Assembly: GCA_029204225.1 (NCBI GenBank)
Contig: CM055102.1
Location: forward strand, 706,839 to 770,838
Length of the DNA: 64,000 nucleotides
Reading direction: 5' to 3'
Source: Diphasiastrum complanatum
Lineage: Eukaryota > Streptophyta > Lycopodiopsida > Lycopodiales > Lycopodiaceae
Below are positions 56,626 to 64,000 of this stretch, piece by piece. Under the pieces are notes generated by a model. The model did no database searches and had not been told where the DNA came from. It saw nothing but the letters and a program-made list of their open reading frames with translations. Each line of letters starts with the position of its first letter. The stretch's first letter is position 1. The position numbers and the translations under genes were made by a program.

Positions 56626-57670
56626 TTATAACCTTCGAGCTGTATCAATGCTTCCATCAACCTTGTATTTGATTTTGAATATCCATTTGCAATCAACTAC
56701 AATTGTATTGGTAGGTAATTCAACAATAGTCCAAGTCTGGTTCTTGATGAGAGATGAATACTCTCTATCCATAGCTTCCTTCCAAAGATTGGAATTGGGC
56801 TGACTAAGTGCTTCTTCGATAGTAGTCGACTCTTGGACAAGATAGGCTACAGATTCTTCGATATACCTTATAGGTGGTCTGCAATCTCTTGTTGATCTTC
56901 TAGGGATTAAGCGTAGTTGATTAATTTCATTATGTTTTTGTTGAGTCGCAACATCTTCTTCGGATTCGTTGTTGATAAGTTGTTTGTCTGAAGTAGACAA
57001 GCTAGGACCTTTGATAGGATCAGTCGAATCGGGAACAATAATGTTCAATACTCTAGGAATATTTGATAGTTCGATTGTATGAGCTTTGCCCTTGCTTTTG
57101 AGGTCGATAAATTGATCTTCGATAAAGACGATATCATGATTGGTGACTATCTTCGACTCGATAGGATCATACAACTTATAAGCCTCATTTGAAGTAGTGT
57201 AGCCAATGAAAATAGATTTGACATTGTGGAATCAAGCTTCTTCCTAATATTTTGCGGTATCCGTGCATAGGCAATACATCCAAAAACGCGTAGGTTTGAT
57301 AATGATGGTTTGGAGCCTGTCCAAACTTCATAGGGTGTTTTGTCTGATAGACCTTTAGTCGGGCATCTATTATGGATATAAGCTGCAATGACTAAAGTTC
57401 AATTCTTTCTCTCAACAAGTCCATTCGACTGAGTGAATAGGAAGTAATAAATTGTTGCTCAATGCCGTTGTTAAGGCAATACTCCTTGAATTCGGTAGAG
57501 ATGTACTCTCTCCCATTATCGGATCTCAAAGCTTTAATTTTCTTACTAGTTTCCATTTCTACACGCTCCTTGAATTGTCGAAAGATTTGAACTGCTGCGA
57601 CTTGAAATCCGATGGTTGAGGGATTTTGGGTGCGTTGATGCACATATTTCTGCACACTAGACATGTAACT
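56626..57670 (-). pseudogene. Copia T fragment (integrase to start of RT)
   Basis: The minus strand reads integrase core (TSKKIKALRSDNGREYISTE; FKEYCLNNGIEQQF), integrase C-part split by a frameshift near 57190-57230, then a long linker (LRLIPRRSTRDCRPPIRYIE) and RT start (EALSQPNSNLWKEAMDREYS; QTWTIVELPTN; CKWIFKIKYKVDGSID). Sequence after this is lost. It is the same family as Copia U but on the opposite strand. Confidence 0.82.
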
Positions 57671-57875
57671 TGTCTCTTTGATTGGACACGCGGACCTGGA
57701 ACATACACCCCCCTCCCCCCCTCCTCCAAGCTCAACTATGCTGATTTGCTTAGAGTTTCAGGCCACCCTTTGGATGGATCCAACATACTAATCATTGTAT
57801 GGCTATCTAAAAGCAGTAGTTGTGGACACTGCTAGGGTGCACTAAGATATGCTTTTACAATAGCAAAAAACTTTG

Positions 57876-58848
<973 letters not shown>

Positions 58849-59630
58849 ATCAAGCAGATCAAGCAAGAGTTGCAGAAGTTGCTCGATGCCGATTTCATCT
58901 ATGAAATTGAGCAAACAAAATGGGTGTCACCCATAGTTCACAGAAAGCATATTGGATTGAGTAGCTGGAACAATGAATTAGTGGCTACAATCAAGTCAAG
59001 ATTTCTTCCGAAGATCAACACAACATTACTGAATGAGGTACATATGCCTACACAGTTATGCCATTCGATATTTGTAATGCCACAAGCACTTTTCATGCAA
59101 ATGGCAATTTAGAGAGAGTGTTTTCATAATGTCACACATGGTTTTATCTTACGCCACTTAGTATCTAGACATGGGATTGCCACCGATTTGTCTAAGATAC
59201 GCGCTACCATGGATCTTCTACCCCCTAGAATGATTTGGGAAGTCTATTTATTCATTGGACATGCCAATTACTATCGATCTTCATTCTCTATTTTGCGGAT
59301 CTGGCACGTCGTATGTACAAACTAACAATTGATCCACATTGGATGAAGGAAACCTTGCAAGCTCCAAAAGTTGAAGGATGTACTCATATTTGCACCGATA
59401 TTATGACCTTCCAATTGGACAATTGAGTTTCATATGCATATCGCATCGAAGTATGGTGCCCAGCCATGTGAGCATAAAAAGACTTTCCCATCTGATTCGC
59501 CATTCGACAATTCAATGATGCTTAATTTAATTATTCAATGACTGAGCAAAAAGCCTTGGCAATGGTGTTTGCGGTCAAGAAATTTCACCTCTATCTTGAA
59601 TTATAAATCACCTCTTTATAAAGTTGGATT
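58849..59630 (+). pseudogene. Ty3 RT and RNase H remnant (non-chromovirus type)
   Basis: QIKQELQKLLDADFIYEIEQ, then WVSPIV (about 58851-58935), matches the RT entry of Tat/Athila-like Ty3 elements. Further on, LRHLVSRHGIATDLSKIRAT, LLPPRMIWEVYLFIGHANYY (about 59216-59275) and a TEQKALAMVFAVKKF-like RNase H block (about 59540-59586) are recognisable. Internal RT including the catalytic box is lost, and frames shift repeatedly. Confidence 0.72.
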
Positions 59631-59642
59631 CAACAATATATT

Positions 59643-59662
59643 GGGGGGGGGGGGGGGGGGGG
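59643..59662 (+). repeat. (G)20 homopolymer
   Basis: Twenty G in a row at the right edge of the Ty3 remnant. The length may be unreliable in sequencing. Confidence 0.9.
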
Positions 59663-60422
59663 AGGCCCTTGTACGAGAGCCTTCCACCTAGGAGTGGAAG
59701 GCCTGAAGGCAAGTGGGGCTTTCCTTGGGTAATGCCACGTGCAAAATTTTCATCTTATGAATTTATTTATTTATTAATATGATATTTTCATTCGGTGCAA
59801 TTATTTTAAAAGATTTTTTACACATCTTTAAATTTTTTTTTTTTCAACGAAATGTGAATGTGGACAACCAATGTGGGCTTCCACATGGTACACGCACATC
59901 CTACCAGACTGTGCTTTGTGACAGCTCTTTGTCATTAGAGGTCTAGATGCACATTCCATGAGAATTTTCACGTGCTATGTGCCAACTATTTATGAGATAT
60001 TCACTTGAGAATTATGATGAAAAGACTCACAAAACATTTTGGTTCTAAATTTACATGAAAATTGTGATTTTGGAGGTGCTTGGCATTATGGGAGGAAATA
60101 AACATGCACAAGGGTTGAAAAGCCCTAGATTAGAAAGCTAAAAAATGAAAAAAAAAATGTGAAAAATTTGCAATGAGTGAGGAGGAAGAGAGAGATGAAA
60201 AAAGCAAGATCCTCCATGCTGAAGGCTAAGGGTTGGCACTCACCCAAAATCCCAATGTGTTCCTTGCATTTAACCCATAAGCAAAAACAAATCTAACCGC
60301 TTCATTTATATAGAGACCTCATTTTAATGGAGAAAACCATCATAGATAGACAAGTGATGATAAACCCTAAAAACAAAGTAGGGCTTTGGAGCTCAAAAAG
60401 TGATCCTTAAAAATTGGGGATC

Positions 60423-60423
<1 letters not shown>
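59663..60423. other. Upstream region of THO3
   Basis: Presumed promoter of the plus-strand THO3 gene. It has AT-rich stretches and no clear TATA box; the 5' leader (GA)n lies at its right edge. Confidence 0.45.

Positions 60424-60449
<26 letters not shown>
60424..60449 (+). promoter_or_regulatory. (GA)13 leader directly before the THO3 start codon
   Basis: The GA run reaches into the ATG itself (GAGAGATGG). Plant GAGA motifs bind BPC-type factors (family knowledge), so a regulatory role is possible but inferred. Confidence 0.5.
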
Positions 60450-60453
<4 letters not shown>

Positions 60454-63400
60454 GTCGACAGCATCTGGTGAGCAGCAGCAACCTTCAGTGCAGCAGCAAG
60501 CGCAGCCTCTCCTCACTGCCAAGGCCTTATTCAAGAATTTGCATACTCGCGAATTTGTTGGCCACAAGAAAAAGGTTTCGCACCCCCTCATTCTCAATTT
60601 ATCCTCCTCCTGCTGCTCTTGCATAAATGAGCTAGGTTTCTGCATGAAATGAATCATGTCTTGAAAGAAAATGAACTAGGTCTTACAAACAATTAATCAG
60701 GTCATGCATAAGACGAGCTAGGCTTAGGTTTTGCTTGTTGTGTTTGGATTTCAGGTTCATTCGGTAGCTTGGAACTGCACTGGCAAGAAGCTTGCGTCTG
60801 GTTCAGTGGATCAGACTGCTAGGGTTTGGCATATTGAGCCTCATGGCCATGTACGTTTCTTGCTTTTGACAATCTTAAATTTTAATGCGTTAAAAAATAG
60901 ATGCTTGTTCATACTCTTATGAAACTTACCAACCTTAGTGCAGCTCTATATATCGAATCACTTTCATGCATCAGTGGCCTCAACCTATGCTCGTAGCAAT
61001 AATGGCCATTCTTTGATGCAAACATTAGGGAATTTAATACACATACCCTAAACTCTTTTTCTGAATTAAGCCTGCTGAATTGTCAGAGCTTTGTGCTTTG
61101 AGTTATTAGTTCCACTTAATTCCCAATGAGGTTGTTCCATAAATTTTGTAACATTATGTACGGAACGAACTTCTTCAATGCATACAAATTTGAAAAGAAG
61201 AAATATTTTTTCCAACATATTTTGTATTTATAGAACACTTTTCTTTCTATACATACGTAATGAAATGTTCAAAATGAAAAAAGTTTGGAAAGGGATGAAA
61301 TGAGTTGATTATATTTGGTGCAAATCTTTTGGACAGTGTTGTCTTATTCCCTAAAGTTTCTTTAAGTACATATTTTTTTTTTCCTCAAAAGAACCTAGTC
61401 CAAAGTTCTTATCAAAGTGTGTATGCCTTGGATTAGCATTCTATGACACCAAACTACCTAGTATAAGTTTTAAGAGTGAGTTAGTTACTAGTATTATATT
61501 GTTAGTACCAATGTTGCCATCGTACTCCCATACATGCCTTCCATTCACCCATACTAGTATTTGTATTAGCTCCTACCCATATGTCGGAAATTATATGGGT
61601 CCCTAAAATATAATAGAAACATGCAATAAATCGTTAATAATTATGGATGATAATGTGAGTTAGTTCAAGGGGTCAACCCCTTGTCTATTAGTCTAGATTT
61701 GAGTATGCATTATGCACTTTCATAATGTTAAGTCCTTGCAATATAACTTCCTAGAGAAGTGCAAGATTCTTACTTTGAAGCATGCTCATAGTATTTTCCA
61801 CAATAGAATAGTTTTTTCTTTTTTACAACTCCCTTTTGTTGAGGCGTTTCTGTACTTGCAAACTGTCTCTTTATACCATTGACCTTGCAAAACATTTGAA
61901 ATTTTGTAGCTCTCCCCTTTATCCGAGCGAAGTATTTTAATCTGTCTACTTGTTTCTTTTTCCACCTATTTCTTGAACCAAGTAAAGCTTATGAATGCCT
62001 CTTTTTTATTCTTGTGAAGATATACCCATATTTTCATAGAATAATCATCTACAAACACCATAAAATAACTTGCTCCACCATAATTCATAGGAACCCACAA
62101 TTTTTTACGAACAAGTTCTAGAACATTTCTCGTCATGAACATACTAGACGGAATATTTTGCCTATGATGTTTTTCAAAGATAGATCTCTCACAAAACATG
62201 TGATGCGAAACAATTTGAGGTAACCTTGTAAACATATTGAATATCCTCAAAAGCTGTAGACTGTTATAAAATTCAAATGTTCGAACCTCTGGTGCCATAA
62301 CTTACTCATTGTACCAATATGTGAAATTCTTGCTTAATGACTCATCACCTGAGCCTGAAGTTTATATAACCTTCATGCGAGAACACCTTCATTGTTCTTT
62401 TTTTTTGAACATCCTTGATATTGCGAACCTGTTCTGAATGTCGTCTCATTTCCTCTTGTAATAAAATAGCATTCATTCTCCATCCATGAGAACATTTTGC
62501 ATCTTGAATTTCCAGATGCTAAAATTTGTACCATCAAGCCTACTAGCTTTTGATAACACCACATCATTTAAACCTGCCATTGTAAAAGAATAACACTAAT
62601 GGTTCAATGATATTTTTATCGGTTTCGCAAAATTTGTTGAGTCTCCAAAATTTTATTGATTTCACAAAATTTGTTAGCTCTTCTCAAAAGAAGGTACATT
62701 AGACTTTGAATCTATGGAATTTGTAGCTAATAAGAGTTAAGTCAAGACTTACTAATTTGTGAACGCATACTTGAGAGCTTCAATGCAAGCTGCTAAGAAG
62801 CTTCAACAAAATCAAGAACTAAGCCAACCTTATTTTATATCTTATTTCTCCTCTTTCTATCACTAACCACTCCACCCTTAATGTATAGTCTTACTCCACA
62901 AATAGTACCAAACGAAAACTCGCAAGAGCATAAATAGCTTGACACATCTCGAGATAATTCATGAGGTTAACTATTTTGGGTAGCATGTTTTGCAAAGTCT
63001 ACATAGACACGAATTGCCTTGTTCTAATTTCGGACATGCACAAATTAAAGTGTACTATTCAAATTTTTTGTTATCATTCAATTGACCATCTTTTGTTTTT
63101 CCCCTACCTTGGCTGCTTGGCTACTACGGAACAATATGGCCACTAATCATCACTATTCACCCAAAAGGTATCAGTTTCATTCGAATGCAAGTCATGAAAG
63201 TCCACGAACTGAATAGGGGTCCAACTAGTTATACTATTGATGCTTGGTGTTGAGGCGTGGTTAGATGATTCAATTGAAGTTAAAATAAAAGGGCACACTG
63301 AACTCTTGGAAGGGATCTTTTGGCTTACTCATAATCGTTGGATGCTGCATGTTACCTCCATTGCCTTTTTCTACAAGCTTGAGGATCTCCTTGGTTCTTG

Positions 63401-63761
63401 TGCCTTCTATTCCAAATGAGAGCTTGTGAATAGCCTAATGTTATATTATTCGACTGTCATTCTTGTGTGGAGTTCTTTAAATGAGCAAAGACACTTTAAT
63501 CTTCTTACTGATTCTTACTTGTCTGTATACATCAACTTTTGTTGCATTTTTTTTGGAGTTTAGGGTACGTGACAATTTTTGGTTTTGTTGAAGATTTTAC
63601 TAAATGAAATGAGTATGAGTTTGTTTTGTAGAGTAAAAGCAAGGATATGGAATTAAAAGGGCATACAGATAGCGTGGATCAGCTTTGTTGGGATCCGAAG
63701 CATGCTGACCTACTTGCTACTGCTTCTGGAGATAAAACTGTGCGTCTATGGGATGCTCGCA
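60449..63761 (+). CDS. THO3: THO complex subunit 3 (THO3/TEX1), 5' part, three exons
   Basis: Exons 60449-60574, 60755-60850 and 63632-63761, with GT/AG borders and matching phases (0, 0, then phase 1 at the end). The product begins MASTASGEQQQPSVQQQAQP, a Gln-rich start, then LFKNLHTREFVGHKKKVHSV and WNCTGKKLASGSVDQTARVW (first WD40 blade, about residues 38-67). HIEPHGHSKSKDMELKGHTD, LCWDPKHADLLATASGDKTV and RLWDAR (second blade) follow. This is the N-terminal third of the roughly 310-residue nuclear THO/TREX subunit that couples transcription to mRNA export and siRNA/miRNA processing in plants. The rest lies beyond the window. Intron 2 (2.8 kb) carries a Copia relic. Confidence 0.94.
60851..61749. 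other. THO3 intron 2, 5' part
   Basis: AT-rich intron sequence without a recognised feature. Confidence 0.6.
61750..62600 (-). pseudogene. Copia relic in THO3 intron 2
   Basis: On the minus strand the gag start (KLVGLMVQILASGNSRCKMF at about 62550) is followed by GAG-pre-integrase and integrase entry (SHHMFCERSIFEKHHRQNIP; YGGASYFMVFVDDYSMKIWV; EAFISFTWFKK). Further core traces continue to about 61770. Most of gag and the protease are deleted. Inserted antisense to the host gene. Confidence 0.78.
62601..63631. other. THO3 intron 2, 3' part
   Basis: No supported feature. A plus-strand open stretch near 63237-63419 is not linked to any domain. Ends at the acceptor TTTTGTAG. Confidence 0.6.
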
Positions 63762-64000
63762 GTGAGTAGCAAAAGGATGTTTCACTTAAATTCTTTAAAT
63801 TTCTTTCTTAGCTCAAGTTTATTTGCCTTGCTAAACAAGACATTCTTTGGCATATTCTTGGCAAAGCAATGGGTTGGAAAAGATAATTCTAATCCACAAA
63901 TGCAGCTTTTACGAAATGTGTTTTTCAACTCTCTTGCAAGTTTATGTTGGAGGCTAAAGTAAGCTACTAAGGTGTTTGAATAAAGAAAAGATGTGAGAGT
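63762..64000 (+). other. THO3 intron 3 (start only)
   Basis: Begins with the donor GTGAGT after the split Ser codon of exon 3. The next exon is outside the window. Confidence 0.75.

Overview
The window comes from a TE-rich land-plant nuclear genome, probably a large-genome seed plant; the species cannot be told from sequence alone. The evidence is plant-type spliced genes, Copia and Ty3 chromovirus retrotransposons primed by initiator tRNA-Met, hAT elements with DUF659-type transposase, TTTAGGG telomere-like motifs and very long (GA)n tracts.

Two host genes can be assembled from exon islands. The first, on the minus strand, is a Mpv17/PMP22-family membrane-protein gene running from 48219 down to 12082. 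It has seven exons with matching phases and a 278-residue product, and it is spread over 36 kb. Intron 1 is 8.3 kb and intron 3 is 24.9 kb, and both are packed with transposons. The second, on the plus strand, is the 5' part of THO3/TEX1, a WD40 subunit of the THO mRNA-export complex. Three exons are visible (60449-63761) and the gene runs off the window. The two genes are divergent, about 12.2 kb apart, with decayed Copia and Ty3 remains between them.

Layout: 1-4.7 kb is a decayed Ty3 chromovirus (+). 5.5-11.26 kb is a hAT element with a seven-exon, disabled transposase gene (-). 12.08-13.5 kb holds the last four exons of the Mpv17-family gene. 13.5-38.45 kb is its giant intron 3, which contains a LINE, a chromovirus (X), a second chromovirus (Y) inserted in X gag, and a young Copia (Z) inserted in Y gag; several Copia fragments lie inside the X leader, and a hAT MITE lies at 36.3 kb. 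38.45-39.57 kb carries exons 3 and 2, with a second hAT MITE in between. 39.57-47.88 kb is intron 1, with hAT remains and a near full-length LINE. 47.9-48.2 kb is exon 1 with a Ser-rich N-terminus. 49.4-53.7 kb is a Copia element whose 3' LTR carries a solo LTR. 56.6-59.6 kb holds Copia and Ty3 relics. 60.4-64 kb is THO3, with a Copia relic in its second intron.

The main interpretive result is that one inversion of about 4 kb (15564-19582) explains two puzzles at once. It joins two LINE pieces into one LINE, and it joins a gag-protease half and a protease-to-chromodomain half into one chromovirus. No bacterial-type system, CRISPR array, rRNA or tRNA gene was seen.
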